This document shows positions 22,260 to 33,890 of a DNA stretch of 64,000 bases, in pieces. The notes under the pieces were generated by a model. The model did not search any database, was not told where the DNA came from, and saw nothing but the letters and a program-made list of their open reading frames with translations. Made by a program: the position numbers and the translations under genes. The stretch comes from Ceratorhiza oryzae-sativae (taxonomy: Eukaryota; Basidiomycota; Agaricomycetes; Cantharellales; Ceratobasidiaceae), in NCBI GenBank assembly GCA_030998015.1, contig JARWMV010000030.1, positions 1-64,000 on the forward strand, read 5' to 3'. The number at the start of each line of letters is the position of its first letter. The stretch's first letter is position 1.

Positions 22260-23215
22260 GTAGCACAAGTAACCACCCACACACCTGAGGGAGAATTGCA
22301 AGCATCTTCTACATCAGCATCACCCTTGGTACAAAGATCATTCAAGGGGGAATCAACAGTCCAACCAAAGGAGAAAAAACCTAAGAAGACTACTACAACA
22401 AAGGAATCCTTCATGAACCAGACCACCACAGCAGGAGTATCCATCCAAAGAAGCACAGACAACAAGACCAGATGCTTTCAATGGCAAAAAAGGGAAAGGG
22501 GCTGAAGACTTGCTGATGAAAATGGAGATTTACTTTGCAGACTATGATGAAGGAACCTTTAATGACAACAGGAAAATATCCAACACCCTGATGAATATGG
22601 AAAGTGGAGAAGCCTCAAATTGGGCACAACCCTTCCTTAAGAAACTCTCACAAAAGGAGGCTCACCCCCACCTGTCCTCCTGGGAAGCATTCAAAAAGGC
22701 ATTCCTAGATAACTTCTCCAACCCTGTCAAAAAGGAGAAGGCAGTAAGGGGACTAAGTAAACTCACCCAAATTGGTAGTGCTGCTACCTACATCACAAGG
22801 TTTAGGACCCTGCAACAGGAAGTTGACTGGAACAAAGATGCCCTAATTGATAGGTTCAAGGAAGGACTCAAACCAGAAGTGCAAAGGGAGTTACTACAAT
22901 TGTCTATGGTCATGGGAGAAGAAAAGCCCACCCTGGAGGAATGGATTACAATTGCATGCAAAACAGATGATATGCTGTTTGCAAGCCAGAAACTAAATCC
23001 AACTGGGACAAGCACAGTGACATCTAGCTGGAACCCCCAGAACTGGAACCCCTATAGCAAAAAAACCAGAACAACACCTTCAAAACAAAACAGGAAAGTA
23101 AACAAACTAACCTAGTCAGGATCCCAAAGAAGGAAAAGGATAGATGCTGAAAAGAACAGCTTTGCATCAAATGTGGTAAACCTGGACATGTTGTAAAGGA
23201 CTGTCAAGGACAATA
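22260..23215 (+). pseudogene. gag: Gag of element F
   Basis: This is a retrotransposon Gag. The best open part (22510-23115, 201 codons) carries the conserved capsid region: YFADYDEGTF, SNWAQPFLKK, WEAFKKAFLDNF, ITRFRTLQQEVDW and FKEGLKPEVQREL. An upstream piece at 22296-22505 reads in another frame as a charged linker. A CX2CX4HX4C zinc knuckle (CIKCGKPGHVVKDC) lies near 23160-23205 in a shifted frame. Several frameshifts and stops make it non-functional. It differs in sequence from the collagen-type Gag of A/B. Confidence 0.8.
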
Positions 23216-23258
23216 GACCTATGACAAAAACAAGATCCACTGGAAAAGCAAGGGAAGG

Positions 23259-23703
23259 AGTTTAAAGTAGGGGACAAGGTATGGCTCCTAACAAACCTCT
23301 CCTCCAAACAACCAGCAAAGAAACTGGATAACAGGAAGGGGGGACCCGTTACAGTCTCAGAAAAAATCTCATCCCCTGCTTACCAATTGGAATTGCCAAA
23401 AACAATCAGAGTACACAATGTATTCCATGTCAGCCTGTTATCTCCAGTCAAGGAGGATAAGGACTTCCACTGCAGGCAGGTGAAACCCCCACCAATCATA
23501 ACAGAAAAAGGGGAGGAGGAATATGAAGTGGACCACATGGTAAGCTGGGAATGGCAGAATGGCATGCTGTACTACCAAATAAGGTGGAAAGGGTATGACC
23601 CATTCAAGGACACAATGGAGCAGGCAGAGAAGTTTGCCAAAATGAGCAAGGTTCTGAATGACTTGCACAGGTGCTTACCTGATGCACCAATGCCTGGCTA
23701 GTT
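23259..23703 (+). pseudogene. Integrase C-terminus and chromodomain of element F
   Basis: The frame reads the conserved Gypsy integrase tail (GDKVWLL, KKLDNRKGGP, YQLELP, VHNVFHVSLLSP). It is followed by a chromodomain-like segment (EEEYEVDHMVSWEWQNG, YYQIRWKGYDP). The sequence joins Gag zinc-knuckle sequence within about 50 bp upstream, so some 3 kb of pol has been deleted. It ends with a stop at 23701-23703. Confidence 0.82.
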
Positions 23704-25030
23704 GAGTCATAAAAACAATAACTTGAGAACAAAAGCAAGGAAGAACAAACAAAGGAGGGGCCAGCTATAAGAAGGAAAGCATGACCAGGAGGAAGAGACA
23801 GACCCCCTCCTGTAACCACCACCTATAGGCTGACACAACAACATTACCAATGTGCCATCTGCCACCAAACCAACCACAAACAACAGATATGCACCACTAT
23901 ACAACTGGCCACCTAGTCTACCTGCCAAGCAACACCTGCAAAGGAACCAGCAGGCAACACTCTATGGGAAGGAGAATAGGATAGAATGGCCAGATGTGCA
24001 ATGCTACTCAGTTGAAGAAGCAAAAAGTATGCACAAAGGATCCTACCAGGTGCTAACCTGGAGTACATCCCAAAGAAGGAAAGGAACAAACAGAACTGGA
24101 TAAGTGCAAACAAGTACCTGGACCCCAAGAGAGGCATACTAGAATGGTGTGGCCCAGGAGCCCCAAAGACACAAAACACAATCAGGTGAACCAAAATGTA
24201 TGTCATTGATGGACTTTTAGGACCAACAGTTGATGCAGTCGCCAGGGCAGCAAAGAAGAAGGGGAGAAATGGCAGACCAATTACAGAAATGGCAAATTCA
24301 AACCCATTCAAGTGGCAGGTCAAAATCAGGGCCTGGCAGCTACTGGAACACAGGAAGATACTACCAGCAGCCCCATACACAGGTCTCCTGGAGGCAACAA
24401 CAACAGATGAAATGTTCACTGCAATTCAACTAAAGGAAGCAAACCTTGCAGACTTCAGAAATTGGGTCAGGGTGCACCCAAAAGAAGATGACCACACAGC
24501 AAACCCAATGGCCAGCATAGAATCTTTAGTCTTGGTGGAGGAAGAGCAGAAACCGTTGATAAGGACAGCAGAGGAGCAAGAGGTGGAGGATTATGAGAAA
24601 TGAGAGAATGGGGAATTGGCAAAAGATCTGGAGGAAGCCTTGACTGAGGAATACAACCCCACCTAAGAATTGCAGTTCAGCATTGAAGACATGTATCAAA
24701 TCAATATTTTTCCTCTTGTTCCCAAAATATAATACACATATAAACTATTTACATTGACTGGAGGAGGGCCAACTATAGGGCTTCTTTCCCTTACAATCCT
24801 GCTTGGTGGCCACACCCTGAGTCAAGTTCTTTGCAGCATACATTGATGGAACCCAAGCCCAAAGAGCTGAGACAGCAAGGGCAAAACAACACTGCAATGC
24901 CCAAGTTTTGCATCCAATCCTGGGCAGTGTTATTAATGTGGAGTATGCTGAGGGAAGAGCAACCATCAGGGCTTGTGGTTTGGTAAGAGGAACCCTGCCC
25001 AAACAGAATGTATGAAGCTGAAGAAGCCAC
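23704..25030 (+). other. Unassigned CpG-poor sequence with one open frame (24196-24603)
   Basis: This stretch lies between the element F chromodomain and the Rep-like pseudogene. A 135-codon ATG frame at 24196-24603 reads as a basic then acidic protein (MYVIDGLLGP, FKWQVKIRAWQLLEH, ending EEQEVEDYEK). I do not recognise it. It could be part of the same decayed viral or plasmid-like insertion as the Rep, or an accessory region of F. The rest shows nothing identifiable. Confidence 0.35.
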
Positions 25031-25034
25031 CTAA

Positions 25035-26081
25035 AACAACTTTAGGTATGAAGCCTTCTGCCAGAACTGGCCCAACCACTGGGCCACACTAGCAGTGGTG
25101 GAATGATACAGCCCTGAAGAACCAAACTACAACCCCACCCACCTCCTCCACATCCACTCCCTGGCAATCAGCCAAGAATGCAAGGGCAGATGGAACACCC
25201 AGAATGCAAGATTCTGGGACCTTGAGGGGAACCACCCCAATATCCTGCACAAGGATCTCAGGGATAGTCAAGGAGGCAACCCAGCATGTGATGCCTTCAA
25301 CTACCTATGGAAGGCGGTTGGTGAGAATGGAGAAGAGGTGGAGGATCTGATGGCTGGAGATCTAACCCTGGAGAAGCTGGAGGGGATCCTGCAAAAAGGG
25401 CAAGGAGGAAAATGATCACAACAACAGGTGGTGGACCTGGAAGATGGGGAGGAGATTGTGGCTGCAGCCACCAAGGAGGAGTTCTACTGTATGTACAAGC
25501 ACCTCCAGCACCTCCAGCCCCTCCAGATGACAACTGCATGGAACTTGGTACAGGCATATGCAGATTACACATACAAAATGGATGCTGGCCTCCTTGAAGC
25601 AATCCTGGTGGAGCAGGAGAAGCCAGAAGTGAGGGAGCATGTCAACCAGGCAGACAGATGGTTTGAGGAGGAGCTCAGGCACAAGGGGGCAGGGAGGCAA
25701 CACTGCATCCTGGTGATTGAGGGAGAGACAGGGATGGGGAAGTCCACCTATGCCTGATCAAAGGGTTCACACAGCTGAATGTGCAACACTTGGAATGTGG
25801 GGGCATTGTCAGAGGATGCTGACATCTGGATCCTGGATGACATGGTGTCCACAAATGGAAGTTACTCACTCAAAGCACTGAGTCAGTTTGAGGTGGACTT
25901 CACAGGGTACTACAGCCATGTGAAAACAATGAAGGTGCAACCAACAGTTATCCTTGGCAATAGCCAGATGGCTATCACCAAGTGCTGGTCAGACATTGAA
26001 GGAGAGGAGGGGGGGAGATGGGTAGCAAGGAATGTGGAATGGGTAAATGCAGGAAGTCTGCTGTTCTTTGTTTTCCCATGA
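25035..26081 (+). pseudogene. Endogenous CRESS-DNA (geminivirus/genomovirus-like) Rep remnant
   Basis: All replication-initiator motifs lie in one reading frame. HUH motif II is HLLHIH (25140-25157). A geminivirus/genomovirus Rep-type element RFWDLEGNHPNI is at 25209-25244, and motif III YLWK at 25302-25313. The superfamily 3 helicase parts are Walker A GETGMGKS (25722-25745), Walker B ADIWILDDM (about 25818-25844) and motif C PTVILGN (25941-25961). Such proteins nick and unwind circular single-stranded DNA virus genomes. Motif I was not found; the frame is closed upstream by TAA at 25032. Four in-frame TGA codons (25104, 25413, 25755, 25776) interrupt it and all fit CGA decay, so it is a fossil. 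The HPNI element favours genomovirus-like (fungal virus) ancestry over a plasmid. Endogenous Reps are known in fungal genomes. Confidence 0.82.
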
Positions 26082-26191
26082 GAAGAATTAGCAATGCCAT
26101 TAAAAAACCCCTTTGTGAGAAACCTGCTTAACAATCCAGTTGTCACAAGGACAACATAGCAACTACAGTGACAAAGGAAATAACCTCATGT

Positions 26192-26320
26192 AGCATAAGG
26201 GTTAAGGGTCTAGCCTGATTCAATTTACATCAGCCAACTGAACAGTTTCAGGTTGGAGGTTGTGGGTTCAAGTCAGTGTCCTTAACCCTCCTGATACATG
26301 AGATTCTTTTTGGACAAAGA
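26192..26320 (+). repeat. Possible tRNA-derived SINE or decayed tRNA-like sequence
   Basis: A region resembling a Pol III A box (GCATAAGGGTTAAGGG) is followed about 75 bp later by a B-box-like GGTTCAAGTC. A T-run (CTTTTT) follows near 26305-26312. The spacing is long for a plain tRNA. The clover-leaf was not verified. Confidence 0.35.
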
Positions 26321-26399
26321 TCAAACAACTTGGTAGTAGAAAGTAAGGACAGTGTCACATCTTGAAGTCCTCCAAAATGTGACCCAAAGGGGGGGATAA

Positions 26400-26724
26400 T
26401 GTTATGACCTGCACAGACAACCATAATGTAACAAGATAATTAGCCTAAGATTTATAGCATTTTCTCCTAAGTCAAACAATCAATAAACAAGGTCACATGA
26501 CCTCAGTGCTTAGCCTAGCACTTATGGTAGTTATCTAACTTGCTCCTGCAATTCTCTCCATTGTAACTTGGAGCAAGTAGGGCTATGTGACAAATGCAAA
26601 TTTGAAAACATGTTTGATACAAAAAATTATAAACACTGTTTTCAAACATTAACTCACTGTTTGAAACCAGTCACTCTTGAAAGCTGCATGTGACATACAG
26701 CCATTAGTCAGTGTTGTGCCATTG
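26400..26724 (+). repeat. F-type (family 3) LTR, 5' portion
   Basis: This starts TGTTATGACCTGCACAGAC straight after a polypurine-like AAAGGGGGGATAA. The first 180 bp match 60270-60600 (after removing the MITE there), and part matches 33420-33540. It is interrupted at 26724 by the family-1 solo LTR and resumes at 28041. Confidence 0.65.
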
Positions 26725-28035
26725 TGTTACAGGTCAGGGTACACTTGAATATCTAGAGCTTAAGCAAATGTAGATATGTTAGTATACACTAATTGTACTC
26801 AATACTTCTTAGACTAGAGTAAGAAGGCTCAAAGTAGTTGCAATGCAATCAAGTAACACTCAAGGTAGTCTTAATCTTTCACAGTGTAAACTGACTAATT
26901 TATAGGTATAAAGAGCAAAACTACTATGGTCAGGTTCCCTTAGATATCTTAAATGTAGTTCAGCCCTAGTTGCTTGGACTAACTGGTACTAATCTTAATA
27001 CTAGACTTAAGCAATTGCTTATAGGATAGATGGTGGGCTGCCTAATGCATGTACTTCCTCAGCTACAGGTACTTAGATTTCCTCTAATAGCTGGTACTTA
27101 ATGTCATGCTTAATCAGGCAATATTGTATCCTTATATATCTCTGTATATAAGATACAATGACTCAGACAGTATATAACTAATATGGTACTTTATTCCTCA
27201 GTACTAGTTATATAAGAAATCACACACAGACAAGAGAAAATAGAAAGAGAAAAGAAACCAATAACCAGTCTGGGTTGAGTAGTCAAGGAAAGGTGGATCT
27301 GGAAGGGCCTCAGAGGAGGTCCCTTTATACCCTGAGGAGGGCATTCCAGAGCCAAATAGATACATGCATGCCTGTGTGATCATCAAAAGAGGGTACTGCT
27401 ATACTTGGGGTACACCCTAGCCCAGTATAGGATAAAAGAGTAAAGACAGGGTGTGGATCGAAGGCATTGATGCATCTGAGACCTGCTATTGGCTTGTAGA
27501 TCATATTATCATAGTATATACATGTAATGAACAGAGGCTACATCTCAGTGAGTCATAAAGTGAGTCAGAGAAGCTTCTGGATCAATTTGGGAAGCTCTCC
27601 TGACTCACTGGAGCCATTAGATCTTGATTGATGGTCCTGTAAGATTCTAATGATCTTCGGGCCATTCCGGCACGAGGATCCGGTGGATCGCGACGATCTT
27701 CGGGCAGCAGATACCGCCGAAGATTGGCTATCGATAGAGCACAAGATCGCTTTGATAGCGTAAGCGGTTGCCGAGATATGAGCGATGCGATGTTGTAATC
27801 AATATCTCCTGATAAGAGGAAATATCGCAACCTCTGTATCTCTCTGAGATCTTATCGTAAAAACTTAATAAAATATGCGTTGGAGAGCAGGAATTTTGTA
27901 CTATTTAATGGAATGCTAAATAGTACAATTCAGAGCACATACAAATTCAAGTATTTCACAAATTAATTACAGAGGCATCGCTTGAGGTTGGCAGAGCAGA
28001 CTAAAATAATAGAAAAATGTTAGTGATCCATAACA
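26725..28035 (-). repeat. Solo LTR of the A/B family, TSD CATTG
   Basis: This 1311-bp reverse-orientation family-1 LTR has complete termini (TGTTACAGG and CCATAACA). It is flanked by a perfect 5-bp duplication CATTG (26720-26724 and 28036-28040). No internal sequence is present, so it arose by LTR-LTR recombination. Many CpGs of the 3' half have become TpG/CpA (for example CAATGCAATC where copy B has CAACGCGATC), while the central segment keeps several. Confidence 0.95.
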
Positions 28036-28040
28036 CATTG

Positions 28041-29019
28041 TGGCAGAGACAACTACATTCATACTTACATTTTGCCACCACCTATTCCACAGCTTCTATT
28101 GACAGCAATGCCAGTACCTAGCAGTCAGGGCTCACCAAGCCAAGTGTCAATTGACCCCTGTCTCCTTGAACTTTTGCATCACCTTTGTACTTTACTGGCA
28201 TCCCTCACAGATCACCTGAGCATTTACCCATTTATCAGCTTTAAACTTGAGAAGCATGATATAGAGCACTATGAGTCAGCACAGAGTGCTCTAGGCCATA
28301 AGCTTGGGCTTGTCTTTGGTTCTTGAGTTGAAGGCCATTCAATTGAATTCTGGGGTTGTGGGCAGTTGATTGAAGCAATTGTACATACATTTTCAAAATA
28401 CATAGACAGGGAGGAGGGTGAGAACAGGAATCTATGGTTGTGGGTGAAAGAACTGACAGTTGCAGCAGCTGAAGCATCAAACCCTGTGAGCATATTTTTG
28501 GTGACCAACTGCTAGCACTCTTAGTGCTAATGAAAGAAATAAAAATAAAAATAAAAAAATGCTTCAGAAAGCACAAAATTCACCATTGCCAGACAAGTGC
28601 AAGTTGCACACTCCACATTGTAGCCAGAAGTCAAATCAATTAGTCAAACCCAAGCTTACCAAGTCAAGCATTCAGGAGGCAAAGGCAAGGAGTGCTATCT
28701 GGGTGAATACAGTATATGCATCTGGATGAGATTATGCTCACCCTCCATTTTCCTTGGCCAGTATCCTCACAATCCAGCTGACTTGGAGGATGATATGCCT
28801 GCTTCAGAATTGGGGCCAGGCTGTCAATGCAATGAGCTCCTAGACAAGCTTGTTATTCCTTGTCATTCAATTATTAATCCATTGCACCTACAAGTTTGCT
28901 GTTGAGGCTCTGGCTGTTGTTGGTCTTGGGCTGAACCCAGACAATCAATAAGGGTTCTGCTGCATGCAGCCAGGTGCTCTGGGTTCAATGAGGAGCTGCA
29001 CTCAGAAGCAAAGTGTCAA
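28041..29019. other. CpG-free repeat sequence without a recognisable gene
   Basis: This continues the interrupted F-type LTR or its flank for an unknown distance. There are only short open frames (for example 28072-28326) that lack family signatures. It has essentially no CG dinucleotides. It could include the degraded N-terminal region of the hAT transposase that follows. Confidence 0.4.
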
Positions 29020-30882
29020 GTGGCTTCCCTGTTGCTGGCAGCAAAGCTGCAAGACACTGATGAAATTGCAAGCAAGCCAGGAGCTCTAGATGAAACACAA
29101 GCACAGAAAAATAATAAGGTTAATCATGCATTGCTCAAATGGTTGCATGATTGCATGATACTGCTGTCATTGGTTGACTGCTTCAGGTGGAAGGAGTTTC
29201 GTCAGCATAATTGATCCTGACACAAGTACTGCATCTGGGACAATGATTGCCGAAAATTTTGTGACAACTGAAGCAGCATATATACACAAACAGTCCATCA
29301 AAACACTATTGCAACAAGAGTGGCTGACACTTTCATTTGATGGCAGAACTACAAGGAAACACAATTCCATATATACTGTACATGTTACAACACCTATCTT
29401 ACAAGAACCATATCTGATGGAGGGAAACAAGTTGTCTGGGGTGTCCCACACTGCAGAGCAGGTATGTGTTATCCTACAAAGGGTATGTATGTGCATATTA
29501 ACCTGCCAGATATATTTCTGACATCTTGGAGACCCTATGCAATATTGGGCCAGAGCATTTTGCATCTGTGTCTCTGATAATGCAGGAAACACACAAGCTG
29601 CCTGTACATTAATTGAGACCCAATACCCACGGATTATAGCTCTACAGGACACCTGTCATCTCCTCAATAACACTGCCAAGAACATTGGCAAGCTCAAATA
29701 TTTTCTCCTTTGCATTTCAAAATTCAAATCCATAATTACATATTTCCATTCATTGCCCTATGCTGCTGAACACCTTGCTGCACTTCAAGTCCTCTACCAC
29801 ATTGCTAGTGGTCTAGCTGAGGTAGTAGTAACTTGTTTTGCAATGCATTACTATGTGTTGCTTTCCACCTTGCTTCACTTGCTGCTAATCCAAGAGTTGA
29901 TCACTTCAGGGGTACTTGATCTGAAACTGGTGAGCATACATTGTAGTCACATATTGGAGTGTCATTTAATGCACCAGCACCCAGGACTCCCTTATATACT
30001 GGATGCTTGACCACACTGAAGTCCAGAGATTTGAGGAGGAGCTCAAACAGTTGGTTGCTGTGCTCAAGCCATTTGTGCAAGCTATAAAGTGTCTGGAATC
30101 CAACTATTCAATGCTCTCTAATGTCTATCTATTTTGGTTGGCCATACTTTCTTGATTTCAAGACATTTTCAAGACCAACAATCAGATCTTGGGTCTAGGT
30201 CTACCTAATGCACTCATAGGCAAGATAACAAGCATACTGAATGGCAGGCATGCAGAAATGTTTCAGGGGCAAAATGGCTTGGTTTAACTTGCTGCATTCT
30301 TCCTTGACATCTGTAAGTTTATTGTTATCTTGCTATAGTTTTGGTACTGATTTTTATTTCATGATCCAGGCTACCAGGGATTGGATTTATTCCTGTGTCA
30401 CCCAGTGCACATTTATGCTGAGAGTTGGAGTGGCCCACATACCCCAATTACAGGTGCCAATCTGCTTCCTGACCAAGATCTGCAATGCTTGCTCCCTGCC
30501 TATATATTAACTGGCCACATTTTAATCAACATACTTGGGTGCATATACAACAAAGACCCTAATGTGCCTCTCTTTGTGCACTATGCAAGTTGGGCTGAGG
30601 TTGAAACCACCTTTTGTAACCAATTAATACTCTATACCTGTGGACTGAGTCCGTTCCACCTGATACCAAAGCCAATGTTCAAGTGCACATACTGGGACTC
30701 CCTTTGCACTGTCCCCTCAGTGGATCTTCTTGTGCATTTAGGCTTTCTCCTCACCTGTGTTGTTCCAAATTCAATGGCAGAAGAGCAATCAATGTCAACA
30801 ATTACAAAACTTAACTCTCCCAAGCAAGCTGCACAGAAGGTTTTGACATTGATCAATATGACAATGATCTGACAGCACTATA
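29020..30882 (+). pseudogene. hAT-type transposase, degraded copy 1
   Basis: Fragments in several frames read in the order of a hAT transposase. A DUF659-like piece (LTLSFDGRTTRKHNSIYTV, 29320-29390) is followed by SDNAGNTQAACTLIETQYP and DTCHLLNNTAKNIGKLK (29570-29700). Further helical pieces follow, then the C-terminal dimerisation region (NSMAEEQSMSTITKLNSP, about 30768-30822). Frameshifts and stops are frequent and it cannot be functional. Some gaps between fragments look like introns (for example from GTATGTG near 29461). hAT transposases move elements that leave 8-bp duplications, matching the four MITEs in this window. Confidence 0.7.
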
Positions 30883-30959
30883 AGCACAAAGAAAATTGCA
30901 ATTTTGAGGTATGTATACTTCAATTAGCTGTGGGTGCAAATTTGATTCAATTGTACTGG

Positions 30960-32390
30960 CTGCTTGATTTGCCAACAGTGCAAAATTTTATTACAGAGCT
31001 TTGCCAACTTGTTGTTGTACTTGAGTTGCTTGCTTGTTTGATTAAATGTTTGGAGCAAGCCATTCAACCCTGGTGGATGTATACCACTTTTGGTTAACAG
31101 TACTTGCACAATATAACAACCTATTTAAGGGGAATACAACATTACTTGGATCCACCCTATCTGCTTCAGTAATCCATGATATAAGAAGTATTGTGAACAG
31201 ACAGTACTCCAAGATGTTTCATGGCAAGAGCCAACAGATTTATGTGACTGCATTTTTCTTATATTTTCATAAGCTCTCTCATTTATTTTAGGTTATGGAG
31301 ATACTAAAAGGTCAATATATGCAGGTTTTCAAGGTGCAGATATTTTTAGGACTTGTGCTTGACATTGACTCCTTCCACCTAGTGAGTCTGTGTCTGCTAC
31401 TTCACAGGCACCTCTTACTGATATTGCCCTCCACCAAGCTATTACAGCTTTTGGTACATATTTATAACACTAATCCAAGGCTTCCCCTGTTTTTCTGATA
31501 CAACAATGTGTGGAAAGACATCAAGTTGAGCCTATGCAAACAACTAATGTGATTCACCCATTGTCTCAGCCCCTCCCATTGCTCTTGGAGGCAGCTACCA
31601 GCTGCCAATATTGGGAGGAAATGTTGATGGTGGCCAGTGCTGATCTCATTGCCCACTTGGGTGTCTTGATCAATAGCATTGTTCTGAATTCAATGGCCAA
31701 GGAACAAACAATGTCAGTGATCACAAAGCTGAACTCACCTGATCAAGCATCACAGAAAGTTTCAACTCTCTTTGACATGACCTTGATATGCCAGTACTAG
31801 AAGTGTGAAGAGACCTCTATGCCAGTATGTTTTCTTTAATGTTCTAAATTTGGCATTGCACTAATATCCCATTCTGTAGAATAAGTGTCACTCTCACCCA
31901 ACAGTCTGCTTTGCCAACCTCTCAAAACACCTTGACATGCCCATGAATTACTGCACTAGAACTAGGGATGCTGTGCCAGAATAAATTTTTGTAATAGTCT
32001 TCATTCCTGCAATTACAATTTGTATATTCCTGCACCTGCCAGAATTTAGAATTCATTCTGGCACAGCATCCCTAACTAGAACAGCCTTCAGATCCCAGTG
32101 CTGATGTCCCAGGTGATAATACCTCTTGTAGTGTCTTGTATCAAGGTGTCAATGAGCTCAAGCTCAAAGCCAAGTCTGTTGATTATGTACAGCCTGGGCA
32201 CCAAGATGTTTTCAAGGCTGAGAGTTTGGATGGGATATATCTTGTGTCTAAGCTACTCACAGATATGCTCACTGAGATTGCTCCTAGCACTCAGGCTTCC
32301 CACCCTCTTTCTTCAATCACTACTCTGCCAATGCAATCCCAAACACATTGGCCCATTGATGTATCAAAGCTTGTTTACTAGTGGTGTCAT
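30960..32390 (+). pseudogene. hAT-type transposase, degraded copy 2 (C-terminal part)
   Basis: A second, divergent copy of the C-terminal half follows copy 1 directly. It contains VYHFWLTVLAQYN (about 31080-31115; compare VYLFWLAIL near 30125) and NSMAKEQTMSVITKLNSP (about 31688-31742), parallel to copy 1. It is interrupted by a MITE at 31963. Fragments downstream (32098-32380) may be the tail. Several frames are needed, so it is a pseudogene. Two C-terminal halves in tandem suggest either a duplication or two adjacent elements. Confidence 0.6.
31963..32074. mobile_element. hAT-type MITE, 112 bp, TSD ACTAGAAC
   Basis: Terminal inverted repeats TAGGGATGCTGTGCCAGAAT and its complement flank a short AT-rich core. 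Perfect 8-bp duplications ACTAGAAC lie at 31955-31962 and 32075-32082. Confidence 0.93.
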
Positions 32391-32838
32391 TATGTAATCA
32401 CATTACCTAGAATGCATGTTGTTTGCTAACTGGTTTGCCATTTTCAAACTGTAAGTGAAACAAGGTAAGTTACTTGCAAACCATTTCTTACCAAGCCCTA
32501 CCCCTCTAAAGCATCCAGTGTGAAGAACAGTCCCCAGCTGACTTATTAGCTTAAGTAACAGCAAGAAGGGTCTTGAGTCAAGACCATGTTGCAAGCCCCA
32601 GCCCTAAGCACTTGACTTAGCTGCTGTTCACAGTTGCTTATTCAGCAATGGGTGTCCATCAGCCATGAGCACATAAGTGCATACAGTGTCAAGCCACAAG
32701 ACAGTAGACACACACAAGGCATCAAGCCAAGACAAGCCATGCATCAGCAGTAGTCAGGACATAGTCCAGACCCAGTAAGGGCATTAGCAACTTGTAAAGC
32801 AAAGACCAGCAACTGCCTTCAGAGGTTGTGATGCAGTA
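32391..32838. other. No recognisable gene or repeat
   Basis: This is CpG-free sequence rich in CA/TG. Only short frames are present and nothing could be assigned. Confidence 0.4.
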
Positions 32839-33298
32839 CAGGGTAAAGAGTAAAGATGGGTTGTAGATTGAAGGCATTGATACATCTGAGACCTGCTATT
32901 GGCTTGTAGATCATATTATCATAGTATATACATGTAATGAACTGAGGCTACATCTCAGTGAGTCATAAAGTGAGTCAGAGAAGCCTCTGGATCAATTTGG
33001 AAGGCTCTCCTGACTCACTGGAGTCATTAGATCTTGATTGATGGTCCAGTAAGATCCTAATGATCTGAGGGCCATTCTGGTGCAAGGATCTGGCAGATTG
33101 CAACCATAATTGGGCAGTAAATACTGCTGAAGATAAGCTACTGATAGAGCATAAGGTTGCATTGATATCTAATGGAATTCAAAGAAGCACAATTTGGAGT
33201 GCATACAAATTCAGGTATTTCACAATTTAATTGCAGAGGCATTGATTGAGGTTGGCAGGGCAGACTAAAATAATAGAAAATGTTAGTAATCCATAACA
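32839..33298 (-). repeat. Family-1 LTR fragment, CpG-decayed
   Basis: The last 460 bp of a reverse-orientation A/B-type LTR match 10770-11353, ending AATCCATAACA. The other 850 bp are missing, and an internal deletion is also present near 33160. Almost every CpG is lost (for example CAACCATAATTGGG where B has CGACGATCTTCGGG), so it is the oldest-looking family-1 copy here. Confidence 0.88.
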
Positions 33299-33409
33299 GT
33301 TTGTTATATATTTATTTTTATTGATCATGTGCTAGTGGTCACTGTAAACAGTTTGAAATGGTTTTTATGTGTTTGTCACAATCTTACTTTTCAGTTTGAA
33401 ACATGAAAA

Positions 33410-33890
33410 CCATTTGTCACAGAGCCCTACAAGGAAAAAATTGTCACATCACCTGGGTGCTTAATCTGTCACATAACCTTGGCACTTATTGTGGTTATCC
33501 AATCTGCTCCTTCAATTCTCTCCATTGTAACTTGGAGCAAGGAGCAAGTTGTCATGTTACCTCAGTGCTTAAATCACATGACCCTTGGACCTTGCACAGC
33601 TCTATAAGATTTAGAGCTGCAACAACCCTAAAAGTAAGTTACTTAATACCTGTTTACACCACATGTGACCTATAACATACTGCAGACTGTGGAACAGTCT
33701 GACTGATACCTTGAGGGTACAACTCATCAAAAGCAAGCCTGTGGACCCCAGCTGGCTTTATCTTGTCAACCACAGGGATCATCTGCATATACTATAGAAA
33801 TACTATCAATATATACTGCAAACCACCACTGACAATGTAGCCACTACTTAAGGAATAGCCAGAAACAAAGAGACAGAGGGGTCTCAACAC
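33410..33890. repeat. Family-3 (F-type) LTR-related repeat
   Basis: This is collinear with 60480-60900. Shared stretches include TTCTCTCCATTGTAACTTGG, AAATCACATGACCCT, CTCTATAAGATTT and TCATCAAAAGCAAGCCTGTG. It is probably a degraded LTR; clear termini were not found. Confidence 0.6.

Larger units (their letters stand above)
21731..26724 (+). mobile_element. Degraded Ty3/Gypsy element F (internally deleted), host of element A
   Basis: This older chromovirus-type element contains a Gag (about 22260-23215) with a zinc knuckle. It is joined directly to an integrase C-terminus plus chromodomain (23259-23703); protease, RT, RNase H and most of integrase are deleted. About 2.6 kb of other sequence, including a Rep-like pseudogene, lies between the chromodomain and a G-rich polypurine tract and LTR start (TGTTATGACC) at 26400. 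The region is strongly CpG-depleted. Its 5' LTR would lie upstream of element A, outside the window. No clear gene is seen at 21731-22260 beyond probable Gag leader sequence. Confidence 0.75.
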
